Shown one piece after another: positions 42,868-52,225 of a stretch of DNA of 64,000 nt (positions are counted from its first letter, which is position 1; the number at the start of each line of letters is the position of its first letter). A model generated the notes under the pieces. The model did no database searches. It was not told the DNA's origin and worked only from the letters and a program-made list of their open reading frames with translations. Source of the DNA: Mesotoga infera (GTDB taxonomy: Bacteria; Thermotogota; Thermotogae; Petrotogales; Kosmotogaceae); NCBI RefSeq assembly GCF_900157305.1, contig NZ_LS974202.1, positions 2,294,001 to 2,358,000 of the forward strand, given 5' to 3'. A program made the translations under genes and the position numbers.

Positions 42868-44053
42868 ATACACTATCCAGCGATTCCCCGATATCCTGAA
42901 TCAAATCTTCGGGATGTTCAAGGCCGGCCGAAATCCTCACCGTCCTTCCTGAGAATCCAAACCTGTGGAGCTTTTCTTCTGGATAATCCCTGTGCGTCAT
43001 CATTGCCGGTACTTCTACCAGACTCTCAGCGTCTCCCAATGACACGGCCAGTTTTATAAGGCTAAGATGCTTCACGAACTCTTCGGCCATCGAGCGATCG
43101 CCTTTCAACTCGAAGCTCACGATTCCTCCGAAACCTTTCATCTGTTGTTTCGCAAGTTCGTGTCCTGGGTGTTCTTCGAGTTCGGGATAAAGGACTTTTT
43201 CAACTCCTCTATGATTTTTTAGAAATCTGGCGATCTTCGAAGCGTTCGAACAGTGACGTTCCATCCTAAGACCTAGAGTTTTCATACCCCTAATGAGGAG
43301 CCACGCGTTGAAGGGACTCATAACCCCTCCCAACTCACACATATAACTGAACTTTAGCCTCTGAACGTAATCGAAATCCCTCGATGTTGCAACACCTCCT
43401 ACCACATCGCCATGGCCGGAGATATACTTAGTGACACTGTGGAGAACTACATCTGCGCCAAGTTCAAGCGGTCTTTGAAGAACGGGTGTAGCAAAAGTGT
43501 TGTCCACCACCACTTTTATTCCACGCTCGTGAGCCATTCTGGAAATGCCTGCGATATCTATTATCTCCAGGGATGGATTGGTAGGTGTTTCGAGGTACAA
43601 AATCCTAGTATCCGGAAGTATCGATTCCTCTACTCGATTCAGATCTGTCATATCTATGAAGTCGGTACGGACACCGTAATTCTCCAAGAGATTATTGAGA
43701 AAGCCGAAGGTAGATCCATAGAGGTTCCGGTGTGCCAGAACGTGATCGCCCGATTTCGTGAGTGACATCACCACAGAACTTATGGCAGCCATCCCGGAGG
43801 AGAAAGCCACACCATCCACTCCACCCTCTAAAGTGGAGAGTCTCTGTTCGAAGAGATTAACCGTGGGATTACCACCGCGCGTGTAAACGTATGCCCTTCT
43901 TTTAAAGGAAAAAGTGTCCTCGGCCTGCTGGAGATCCCTGAAAGTGAACGTAGAGGTCATATAAATGGGTGAGTTCAACGCCTGGTTTTGATCTTCCTGT
44001 TCGGCGGCGTGGATAGACAGCGTATCGAAACGATACTTTCTTTCTTCGTGCAA
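42860..44053 (-). CDS. Cys/Met metabolism PLP enzyme (methionine gamma-lyase / cystathionine lyase type)
   Basis: A PLP-dependent gamma-family enzyme. Conserved features are YTRGGNPTVNLFEQRL, FSSGMAAISS, YLETPTNPSLEI, VVDNTFATP and the PLP lysine in HSVTKYISGHGDVVGG. The region around the methionine gamma-lyase cysteine reads LYGSTFGF, with Ser in place of Cys. The exact activity (methionine gamma-lyase, cystathionine lyase or sulfhydrylase) is therefore open. I choose TTG 44053 as start (397 residues): GAGGTGATTCC lies just before it, and the alternative ATG 44080 overlaps a -10 box, so it is unlikely to be within the message. Confidence 0.85.
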   Translation of the reverse strand: MHEERKYRFDTLSIHAAEQEDQNQALNSPIYMTSTFTFRDLQQAEDTFSFKRRAYVYTRGGNPTVNLFEQRLSTLEGGVDGVAFSSGMAAISSVVMSLTKSGDHVLAHRNLYGSTFGFLNNLLENYGVRTDFIDMTDLNRVEESILPDTRILYLETPTNPSLEIIDIAGISRMAHERGIKVVVDNTFATPVLQRPLELGADVVLHSVTKYISGHGDVVGGVATSRDFDYVQRLKFSYMCELGGVMSPFNAWLLIRGMKTLGLRMERHCSNASKIARFLKNHRGVEKVLYPELEEHPGHELAKQQMKGFGGIVSFELKGDRSMAEEFVKHLSLIKLAVSLGDAESLVEVPAMMTHRDYPEEKLHRFGFSGRTVRISAGLEHPEDLIQDIGESLDSVYE

Positions 44054-44078
44054 AGGAATCACCTCGCTTATTTTGCCC

Positions 44079-44084
44079 ATTATA
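44079..44084 (-). promoter_or_regulatory. Probable -10 box of the Cys/Met PLP enzyme gene
   Basis: TATAAT on the minus strand, about 30 bp before TTG 44053. The -35 is not clear. It places the transcription start near 44072, downstream of ATG 44080. Confidence 0.5.
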
Positions 44085-44627
44085 GAACATCAACGGAATT
44101 ATTGCTGGTTGCATGGGTTTCGACGTTGTCTAGTTAATGTTAATATAGTTCTATAAAGCTCTTCAGATATATTCGAATTAACAAATAACCTGGAATTATA
44201 AGGCGATAAGAAATTCTAAAAATCGTGTTCGGAGCATGAATTAAAAAGCAAGTATCTCAACATGATCTTGAGCATATCAAGAGACAGGCAAAAAAACCAT
44301 CCCGCGATGTTCTTATTCATGACCGGTTCTTATAAGCTCTTGCTTGATTCTTCTTCACATTTTCTATTGTTGTTTTCTTATTTTACTTTGAAATCTATAG
44401 CTTTAAGACTAAGAAGTACCACTGGCTGCTACCTCTACAATAATTCCATACTCTCTAACTCATCCCTCATATTTGACAATCCTTTGTTGCTGACATGCTT
44501 ATGGCAAGGATCTTGGGATTTACGATCAGACCCTAGCCGATCATCGAAGATCATAAACCTGTTCTTCGAGTGATAGTAGCTAGATAATTCATACGATCGA
44601 CTCGCAATTTTCATTACGAATTAGTTC
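44085..44627. other. Non-coding region before the protease gene
   Basis: An AT-rich stretch of more than 500 bp without a supportable gene. An open frame at 44262-44573 has no ribosome site, and its Ser/Leu-rich composition is unlike neighbouring proteins. No strong hairpin or recognisable mobile-element end was found. Confidence 0.5.
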
Positions 44628-44657
44628 TTGTAAGTTGTATACTTTCCAAGATACAAT
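44628..44657 (+). promoter_or_regulatory. Possible promoter of the subtilisin-like gene
   Basis: TTGTAA (44628-44633) and TACAAT (44652-44657) with an 18 bp spacer. TTGTAT at 44635-44640 and ATACAA at 44651-44656 form an inverted repeat over the spacer and -10, a possible operator. Confidence 0.4.
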
Positions 44658-44672
44658 GGTGGGGGTGAGCAT

Positions 44673-46178
44673 ATGAAGAGAAAGATTACCTTAGCTATCA
44701 GTTTGATTGTCTTAGTCATGGTTTTAATGGTTTCCGGGTGCGTAAAGAACATAGATGTGCCGGGTTCGACTCCGGTTGATTGGTCATTGCAGGCTGTGGA
44801 TGGTCAAGCGAGAGTGATCATAGGGTTCTCCGGTTTGCCCGACAAGGCTCTTATCAAGGCGTTCGGCGGTGAGATTTATGCTGAATTCGGCTTTATAAAG
44901 GCTTTATCTGCGAAGATACCCGTTGAGGCGATTGATGGGCTACTCAGAAATCCTCATATTTTGTATATTGAACCAAACATAGAACTTTATGCTCTTGAAG
45001 AGCAGTATCTGTGGGGAATGGACAGGGTCTTTGGAGACGAGTCCTTCGTGTTCTCAACATGGGACATATCGACTGGGGAAGGGGTTAAGGTAGCTATTCT
45101 GGACACGGGAATCGATGAAAGTCATCCAGACCTGGCGGGTAGAGTAGCTGGTGGGGAGGACTTCACCGGGATCGGTCCGTATTCCGATGACAATGGACAC
45201 GGAACGCATGTATCGGGTACTGTTGCAGCGATTTACTCCAACAATATCGGAGTATACGGTGTCGCGCCCTCAGCATCTCTTTATGCAGTCAAGGTTCTAA
45301 GTTCTTCCGGAAGCGGGACTCTAGACTGGATTATCGCTGGAATTCAATGGGCAATAGATAACGATATTGACATCATCAACATGAGCCTGGGAACATCAAG
45401 CAATATGCAATCTCTTGAGGACGCCTGCAATGCTGCGTACGAGGCGGGTATATTGATCGTGGCTGCGGCAGGGAACAGCGGTAACAAACCTGGAAATAGA
45501 AATACCGTTGAGTATCCTGGAGGATATGCCTCTGTTATTGCTGTTGCGGCTTCTGATTCAAACGATGCACGAGCTACTTTCTCCAGCACCGGTCCGGATG
45601 TGGAACTGATCGCCCCCGGTGTGAGCATTCTGAGCACTGTTCCCGGCGGTGGTTATGCCTATTACAGCGGAACCTCAATGGCCTCGCCTCATGTCGCTGG
45701 AGTGGCAGCTCTTGTTCTTTCTGCAAACTCTACACTTACCAATGTTCAGGTAAGATCAATACTTCAGGGAACCGCTGAAAATCTCGGTTTGAAAATGGAG
45801 CATCAGGGATACGGACTGGTCAGAGCTGATCTAGCAGTTCAAGCGGCCTCTGGGAGTACTCCACCCGATCCGGATCCAGATCCCGAACCCGGTAAAATAA
45901 CAGTCTCGAGTATAAGCTATTCATTGAGCAGAAATGCAAAGCATATTTATATTTCAGTCCAACTGGAGCCGGTTGTTGCTTCGGCTAGTGTGGCGATAGA
46001 GGTTTATAACGGTAGTTCCCCGTATTTCACCGGAACAGTAACTACAGATACTATCGGAGTTGCTAAGTTCACAGTTGTAAATGCACCCTCGGGGACTTAT
46101 TCAACTGTGGTCACGGGTGTCACAGCAAGTGGTTATGAATGGGATGGTAAGTATCCAGAAAATAGTTTTGAGAAATAG
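44673..46178 (+). CDS. Subtilisin-like serine protease lipoprotein (S8)
   Basis: A 501-residue exported protease. A lipoprotein signal peptide ends at VSGC with lipidated Cys23. An I9-type propeptide follows (about 45-107), then the S8 domain with Asp144 (LDTGID), His176 (GHGTHVSG), oxyanion Asn268 (AAGNSG) and Ser335 (GTSMASP). A Pro-Asp repeat linker near 395-405 leads to a C-terminal Ig-like domain of about 95 residues that may bind polymer or cell surface. GGGGGTGAG precedes the ATG. It is a single gene, probably for protein utilisation on the cell surface. Confidence 0.95.
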   Translation: MKRKITLAISLIVLVMVLMVSGCVKNIDVPGSTPVDWSLQAVDGQARVIIGFSGLPDKALIKAFGGEIYAEFGFIKALSAKIPVEAIDGLLRNPHILYIEPNIELYALEEQYLWGMDRVFGDESFVFSTWDISTGEGVKVAILDTGIDESHPDLAGRVAGGEDFTGIGPYSDDNGHGTHVSGTVAAIYSNNIGVYGVAPSASLYAVKVLSSSGSGTLDWIIAGIQWAIDNDIDIINMSLGTSSNMQSLEDACNAAYEAGILIVAAAGNSGNKPGNRNTVEYPGGYASVIAVAASDSNDARATFSSTGPDVELIAPGVSILSTVPGGGYAYYSGTSMASPHVAGVAALVLSANSTLTNVQVRSILQGTAENLGLKMEHQGYGLVRADLAVQAASGSTPPDPDPDPEPGKITVSSISYSLSRNAKHIYISVQLEPVVASASVAIEVYNGSSPYFTGTVTTDTIGVAKFTVVNAPSGTYSTVVTGVTASGYEWDGKYPENSFEK

Positions 46179-47057
46179 AGAATGAAGCAATTCGAATTAT
46201 AACAATGTACTTTTAAGGTGAAAACAAGTCCAATGAAAACTATGCTGAATGATCGATATTCAGATTAATAACAGATCGCACAGAAAGCCTCGCAATAAGA
46301 AGTGGCCGGATGGGGCGTGTAAAGTCCACAATAAGAGCTTTTCTGCTTTCTAGAAAGCGAGGTCCCCCTCAGGAGACAATTCAACTTACGTGAAAATTAA
46401 CGTATTTCCACCAAATAGTCTCTGCTAAAGCGATTCTCCAAAACATAAAGCTGTTCATGTGGTAACGTTCGTGCGTCTTTTGATTTGCTAATCCAGCAGT
46501 GAAGTTAATTCCTGCATAAGTCAAACTTCATAGCTCACACTCACCGCAAATACTTGCTTTGTTTCTTAAAGCATAATACATAATAATGGAGAAGTCCAAC
46601 TCAATCTTGTTATAAAACTATGGGTGATTCCAAACGAACTGGGAAGGCTTCAAGAAATAGCCTAAGGCTCTAGCATGTCTTCCACAGAAACCGGTTTCTT
46701 GAAGAATACCTTGAGTTGCTTCGGCAGAAAGGTTTAGACAGAATTCGGAGCGATTGAAAATGGTCTTGTAAAGAATTATGTCTTCAATTTCTCTTCTGAT
46801 TTCTGCGGATTTTCAAGATTAAGAGAGACAAGAAATATCGATAGAGTATACTGATAATGAGTTAGCCGCGAGGTTTAATTGAACATTTCTGATATATGGA
46901 TAGAGAATTCGAAGGCTGGACGTGTCTTACGGGATTTGCGTTCTTGCTGATCTTCGAAAGTAACTTATGCACGCACTGTTCTAAAGGAGTCGTTAATCCA
47001 GTTATTTTGATAGTAAAATTTGCTTTTTCAAACTTACCTGGATAGGAGGCGTAAATC
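46179..47057. other. Long non-coding region, probably decayed sequence
   Basis: 879 bp with stops in all frames. A 26-codon open piece near 46675-46760 reads like the amphipathic end of a protein (RFLEEYLELLRQKGLDRIR), suggesting a decayed gene. The last 30 bp hold the ribosome site of the next gene. No IS end, repeat or RNA gene was recognised. It marks the boundary of the polysaccharide locus. Confidence 0.45.
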
Positions 47058-48305
47058 TTGAAAATACTGCTGAACCATATTCCAAATACTTTGAATTATG
47101 GGTCTTCTATGATGGCGGAAAACCTTGTTTATTATCTTTCGAAAGAGCTTGGAGAAAACACAGCCTTTGTTTGTGATTCAAAGTCAGATGAGGATTTGCA
47201 GAGAATCAAAGAATCTACGAATATCAAAGAACTAAGTGTTGATAGACTCGCCGGGACCGAAATACCAGGAAGATCGGCACTTTCAAAGCTAGTTAACTAC
47301 AGACGCTTTCTTGTTGAGAAGGTAAGAAAATATGAAAACATGGGAATTGTAGGAATGATTGTACTGGGTGGAGATGATCTATCAGAGTATTATGCGGGAT
47401 CAAGAATTGCTTTGGAGCTTGTTAGGCTTAGGGTCTTTTCGAAGTACATGAGAGTATTCCTTGCAGGACAAACAGTTGGGCCATTTTCTTCTTGGCGTGT
47501 ACCTTTGGCAAGACGGATGTTACGTGATTGCATAGTGTACACTCGTGATACTTTGACCAAGCACTATTTACTCAAAGATTTGAGACTTAAGAAAGTGTAC
47601 GAATCTCGAGATCTCGCGTGGCTTGATTTGCCTATGCAGAATGACAAGAATATTGAAGATTCGATCTTAGCTAAATATGATCTTCGTCCGAATGAATACA
47701 TCGTTCTTGTACCTTCAGGCTTTGCCGGCCAATTTACGAAAAACTGGGCTCGATACAACTTGCGATGGCTAGACATTGTAAATGGTCTAGGCACACTGGA
47801 ATCATTGGCCAAGAAGAAAATCATTTTACTCGGTCATGTTGTTCAGTCAGATATCAACGATGATAGGAATGTTATTAGGCATATCGTCAATCAAAGTGAA
47901 GTTTCATCTAGACAAAGAATTATCCCGATATTTGACGAGATGCTTCCGGTTGAGGCAAGAATGATTCTTGGAAATGGATACTTTACTATTACTGGCAGAA
48001 TGCACGCTGCAGTTTCCACTTCTCAGATGGGAAAGCCAGCGATTTCACTTTCATATAGTGTGAAGTACAAGGGAGTACTTGGTGAGGGTCTTGGTATGAA
48101 GGATCTCATCATTGAAGCTAGAGGAGACGATCTTTGGGAGTCAGGAAAGATTGTCATTCTAGTGATGGACAAGGTCGAGTATGTTCTAAGCAACTACGAT
48201 TCTCTCGTTTCAAGGATAAGACCTGCAGTTGAGGAGAACAAGAAGCTTACTATGACGCAGATTGAGGACATAGCCAACAAACTCAAGGAAAAGTCTTATA
48301 GATGA
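47058..48305 (+). CDS. Polysaccharide pyruvyl transferase family protein
   Basis: A 415-residue protein of the CsaB/WcaK family, which adds ketal-linked pyruvate to surface sugars or acts in related transfers. NYGSSMMAENLVYYL near the N-terminus, the VLGGDDLSEYY block, FLAGQTVGPF, YTRDTLTKHYL and the C-terminal TGRMHAAVSTSQMGKPAISL (family R-x-H) are typical. The start is TTG 47058 with GGAGG upstream. Its stop overlaps the flippase start (ATGA). Confidence 0.85.
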   Translation: MKILLNHIPNTLNYGSSMMAENLVYYLSKELGENTAFVCDSKSDEDLQRIKESTNIKELSVDRLAGTEIPGRSALSKLVNYRRFLVEKVRKYENMGIVGMIVLGGDDLSEYYAGSRIALELVRLRVFSKYMRVFLAGQTVGPFSSWRVPLARRMLRDCIVYTRDTLTKHYLLKDLRLKKVYESRDLAWLDLPMQNDKNIEDSILAKYDLRPNEYIVLVPSGFAGQFTKNWARYNLRWLDIVNGLGTLESLAKKKIILLGHVVQSDINDDRNVIRHIVNQSEVSSRQRIIPIFDEMLPVEARMILGNGYFTITGRMHAAVSTSQMGKPAISLSYSVKYKGVLGEGLGMKDLIIEARGDDLWESGKIVILVMDKVEYVLSNYDSLVSRIRPAVEENKKLTMTQIEDIANKLKEKSYR

Positions 48306-49724
48306 GTTCCAGTCCTTACAGATCTCTTGGAAAGAACACATCAATATTCGCTATCGGAACATTTGGATCGAAGGTAATCTCTTTCTTCATGCTGCCTATT
48401 TTCACTCGTGTCCTGACGCAGGCTGACTACGGAAAGATAGATATAATAACGACCTCGATATCTCTACTACTCCCTTTATTGATCCTGAATATTGTTGAAG
48501 CTGTATTTCGTTTTACTCTCGACAAAGGAAGTCTAGAAGAGAAGCAAGCAATCTTCACCTCGGCACTAACTGTAGGAACCGTCGGATTCTTATTCCTTCT
48601 TTTCTTCATACCGATTTGCATCCCTTTTGGTCTATCGGGGCAACTTCTCGCGGCCTTCCCGGCTTTATTCTTGGTTGACATAATTCATGGAATAACCAAG
48701 GTCCTTATTCGTGCTGAACAAAGGTTAAGACTATATGCAGTGAGCGATATTATTAATATTGCCGTATTCGTAGTAATGGGTATTCTTTTGGTAGCATTCT
48801 TCAGGATGGGAGTCATCGGTTATTTGATCTCTCAAATGATAGGAGTAACAGTTTCTACAGCAGCTCTTTTCCTCTTCGGATCTGTCGGGAAGTACATTTT
48901 ACCCTCAGCCTTAACGGTCGTACAGATCAAGGTAATGATCAAATATTCCCTCCCCTTAGTTCCGAATGCACTTGCATGGTGGATAATTACCGCTTCAGAC
49001 AGGTATATGTTGGCCTTCTTCTTGGGTTTCTCTTCTACTGGGATCTACTCAGTTGCCCACAAGTTTCCCATGCTGCCAGTACTAAGGTGCATTTTATCAG
49101 GCATGGAAAATATCCTCGATAGATCGTTCAATAGCCCTGAGAGAAAGCAATTCTATTCGAACATCTTCAGAGTACTTTGTGTTCTAATGTTTCTAGGAAC
49201 AATTGCCTTCGCAATAATACTAAGGCTTTTTATAATCATAATGACAGGAGAAGGTTTTCAGGAAGCCTGGAGGTTTGTTCCTTTTCTGATATTAGGCACT
49301 GTATTTCACTCGTTCTCACAGTTTCTTTGGTGTAGGTTATCTTACCGCAAAGAAGACTGGTGGGGCCTTCAGAACATCTGGTATTGGTGCAGCAGCAAAT
49401 ATTACTGTGAATCTTCTCTTGATTCCGTTAATCGGAATTCAAGCAGCCTCGATTTCTACTGCAATCGCATTTTTCTTAATGTGGATTGCCAGGCTGATTG
49501 AGACAAGAAAATACTTTTCAGTATTTATTGATTGGGTAAAAGTGTCTATTGAGATTTCCTTGGTTCTAGTTTCTCTTATACTGGTCAATTTTGGCCCAAT
49601 AGGAACTCTGATTCAGATTGTTTGCCTGATCGTATTCATCACACTTGAAAGTAGATTAATAGGAGCCGTGTTGAAGAAAGTGCGGATTTCATTTTGTGGA
49701 AGACGGAAGAATAAGAAGGATTAG
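48302..49724 (+). pseudogene. Wzx-type polysaccharide flippase, single-base frameshift
   Basis: A MATE/MOP-superfamily flippase that would move lipid-linked oligosaccharide across the membrane. The first frame (48302-49501) reads as a normal flippase from NTSIFAIGTFGSKVISFFML to about FHSFSQF. After 49321 it loses similarity. The +1 frame then continues as FFGVGYLTAKKTGGAFRTSG and NLLLIPLIGIQAASISTA, the normal flippase C-terminus, ending at 49724. Removing one T at 49322-49324 restores a 473-residue protein of normal length. It may be a true mutation, a sequencing error in a T-rich stretch, or recoding. Confidence 0.85.
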
Positions 49725-49734
49725 AGGTGATAGA

Positions 49735-51123
49735 ATGAACATGCACTCCTACAGAGATCTGAAAGAAAAGGTAATTGATAACGGTTATTGCATCGGCTGC
49801 GGGGCTTGTTTATCGGCAGACGGTGTCAATGGTACGAATGAGCTTGACTCTTATGGTATGTTTAAGCCATCCTTCAATGACTTGGATGCTCCAATAAGCG
49901 ATGTTTGTCCTTTCTTCACTTCACGAAATGAATCGGAATTGGGGGAAATGCTTTTCAGTGGTTTTGAGGGCATAAAACAGAATGAATTCCTTGGATATTA
50001 CATTGAAACATATGCTGGCTATGTTCGAAAGGATGACTTTAGAAAGCGTGGTAGTTCTGGTGGATTCGTTACATGGATTCTTTCACGATTGCTCGAAGAG
50101 CGTCTAATCGATGCTGTTATTCATGTAAAGCCCTCAGGCAAGAAAGGAATTCTCTTTGAATATGGTATTTCAAGCGATCTTGAAGAACTGAGAAAAGGGG
50201 CGAAATCGAAATACTATCCAGTTGAATTCTCAGAAGTTCTTGCCGAAGTGAGAAAGACTCGAAAGAAATATGCTTTTGTAGGAGTTCCTTGCTTTGTGAA
50301 AGCGATGCGTCTTCTATGTATAAATGACAAGGAATTTGCGGATAGAGTATCTTCTTTTGTGGGTTTGGTTTGTGGTCATTTGAAATCATCGCGCTTCTCG
50401 GAAATGCTTGCCTGGCAAAAGGGCGTCAAACCTGAAGATCTTCGTGGCATTGATTTCAGGTGGAAATACCCATCAGGGCCCGCCAGTGAATACGGGATTA
50501 AGATTTCAGGAGAGAAGAATGGAGAGATGGTTACTATAACGGAAAAAGCCAATAGCTTCTATGGATATAATTGGGGCTATGGTTTCTTCAAGTACAAAGC
50601 ATGTGACTACTGCGATGATGTGGTGAGTGAGACTGCCGACGTTTCAGTTGGTGATGCATGGCTGCCTGAATATTTGAATGATTCAGGCGGAACGAATGTT
50701 GTCATAGTACGTAACCCAGTCATTAAGAAGATTGTCGATCTAGGCATCAAGGAAAGTACTTTGAAGCTCGATGTTCTTGACCCGGAAGAGATTGTTAAAT
50801 CTCAGGAGGGCGGCTTCAGACACCGTAAAGATTTACTTGTCTACAGAATTGCACTTCTGAAAAACCATGGAATTTGGTTTCCTCAAAAGAGAGTAGAACC
50901 TTCTCTAGATAACTTGGATATAAGATACAGAAAAATCACTTTTCTGAGAACACAGTTGGCAGAAAAGTCGCATCTGGCATTCAAAGAAGCGCTTAGGACG
51001 GATGATTTTGAAGTCTTCCAGGAGCAGATGCAGTCCTTAGTAGAAAAGTATGACTCTTTATACAAGAGATCTTTTGCCTCGAAAGCATTATCCAAGATCA
51101 AGCGGTTCTTTAGAAGCGAGTAG
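49735..51123 (+). CDS. FrhB-like (coenzyme F420 hydrogenase beta-type) protein of polysaccharide loci
   Basis: A 462-residue iron-sulfur flavoprotein-like protein. An N-terminal ferredoxin-like cluster has Cys19, Cys22 and Cys25 (YCIGCGACL). The FrhB N-domain segment is RGSSGGFVTWILSRLLEE, the C-domain has VGVPCFVKAMRLL, GLVCGH and the CDYCDD cysteine pair, then ADVSVGDAWLPEY. Homologues often lie beside polysaccharide pyruvyl transferases, as here, and may reduce a sugar or donor; the role is not established. The start is ATG 49735 after GAGGTGAT. Confidence 0.82.
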   Translation: MNMHSYRDLKEKVIDNGYCIGCGACLSADGVNGTNELDSYGMFKPSFNDLDAPISDVCPFFTSRNESELGEMLFSGFEGIKQNEFLGYYIETYAGYVRKDDFRKRGSSGGFVTWILSRLLEERLIDAVIHVKPSGKKGILFEYGISSDLEELRKGAKSKYYPVEFSEVLAEVRKTRKKYAFVGVPCFVKAMRLLCINDKEFADRVSSFVGLVCGHLKSSRFSEMLAWQKGVKPEDLRGIDFRWKYPSGPASEYGIKISGEKNGEMVTITEKANSFYGYNWGYGFFKYKACDYCDDVVSETADVSVGDAWLPEYLNDSGGTNVVIVRNPVIKKIVDLGIKESTLKLDVLDPEEIVKSQEGGFRHRKDLLVYRIALLKNHGIWFPQKRVEPSLDNLDIRYRKITFLRTQLAEKSHLAFKEALRTDDFEVFQEQMQSLVEKYDSLYKRSFASKALSKIKRFFRSE

Positions 51124-51163
51124 CAAGTTCTAGTTGAAGAAGAGTATTCTCGCGCGAAGTACT

Positions 51164-52225
51164 TCAAGTTCCTAGTGATGGCCATTTCACACACGCTGGT
51201 TTGCCCTTTTTGAGCTTCATTACGAGCAAAAACAGGTCAAAAGATATTAGAAGCAATCTGCATCTCAGCCACTCTTTGAATGAATTGGCCGCTCCACTCC
51301 CAAACCAAAAGTTTCTTAGTGAGCTTCTTATCGAAGAATTTCTTGAAATCTTTCGTAATGCTTTTTTATCATACCCATTGAACGCAAGATACTCAACTGT
51401 TGACGTAATTCGTGTAGGAATCACGTAATTCCTGACAATCCTGACCAACCGCCCATCAGGCAATTCTCTTTCCAAATATTTTGCAAGTCTGAAGTAAGTC
51501 GCAACATCTTCGAACCGTCTCAAATTTGCCACGTGAGATAGTGAACCTTCAACAATGATGTATCTAAACATCACATCACTTATTGAAGAAATTCTACGAG
51601 CCTTCGAGAACGCTTTGACAATGAACTCTCTGTCTTCCCCATGATTACATCCTGGAGTAAAACACAGATTACACTCAGTCAAGAACTCCTTCCTCAGTAT
51701 TATTGAACCGATGCCTAAAGGAAGTCTTGAGAACAGCACTTCCGCTATCAGATGAAGATTATTGGAGAAGTTGTCATCGCGATTGTCTTCAGGGAAACAG
51801 TTGAAAACAGCTTGCGGAGTCTCTCTACCATTGAGCACGATTTCTTGGCCACAAACAACTATGTCAGAATCGTTTGTTTGAGCTTCATTAAGCATCTTTT
51901 CAACGAATTCCTCACGGATTTCATCATCGCTGTCAAGGAAATGAATAAACCTTCCTTTAGACAGGCGGATGCCAGAATTTCTGGCATTGCTTACTCCACC
52001 ATTTTCCTGGCGATATACTCGCCATGGAAAATCCGCGCTTCTAAGCAACTCTCTTGCACGTGCCGCAGTTTCATCAGTTGAACCGTCATCTACAAGGAGC
52101 AGTTCAATGTTTCTGGATGTCTGTTTCAGAACAGAATTTATAGAGCGTGCCAGATGCTTTTCTGCGTTATACGCAGGAATAACTATGCTGAGTTCCGGAA
52201 AGGAGTTACTAATCATCAGGATCAT
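51164..52225 (-). CDS. GT2-family glycosyltransferase
   Basis: A 353-residue GT-A fold transferase. LSIVIPAYNAEKHLARSINS opens the domain, then VDDGSTDET, ENGGVSNARNSGI and the DXD-type FLDSDDE (about 95-101). It should be cytoplasmic, adding one sugar to the lipid-linked repeat unit. It overlaps the upstream gene by 17 bp and ends 40 bp from the convergent FrhB-like gene, with no clear terminator between. Confidence 0.9.
   Translation of the reverse strand: MILMISNSFPELSIVIPAYNAEKHLARSINSVLKQTSRNIELLLVDDGSTDETAARARELLRSADFPWRVYRQENGGVSNARNSGIRLSKGRFIHFLDSDDEIREEFVEKMLNEAQTNDSDIVVCGQEIVLNGRETPQAVFNCFPEDNRDDNFSNNLHLIAEVLFSRLPLGIGSIILRKEFLTECNLCFTPGCNHGEDREFIVKAFSKARRISSISDVMFRYIIVEGSLSHVANLRRFEDVATYFRLAKYLERELPDGRLVRIVRNYVIPTRITSTVEYLAFNGYDKKALRKISRNSSIRSSLRNFWFGSGAANSFKEWLRCRLLLISFDLFLLVMKLKKGKPACVKWPSLGT

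Noticed and set aside
44262-44573. Possible 103-codon gene on the plus strand
   Set aside because: No ribosome site, Ser/Leu-rich random-like composition and no recognisable domain.
45866-45895. Short Pro-Asp codon repeat in the protease gene
   Set aside because: It is an ordinary interdomain linker, not a mobile or regulatory repeat.
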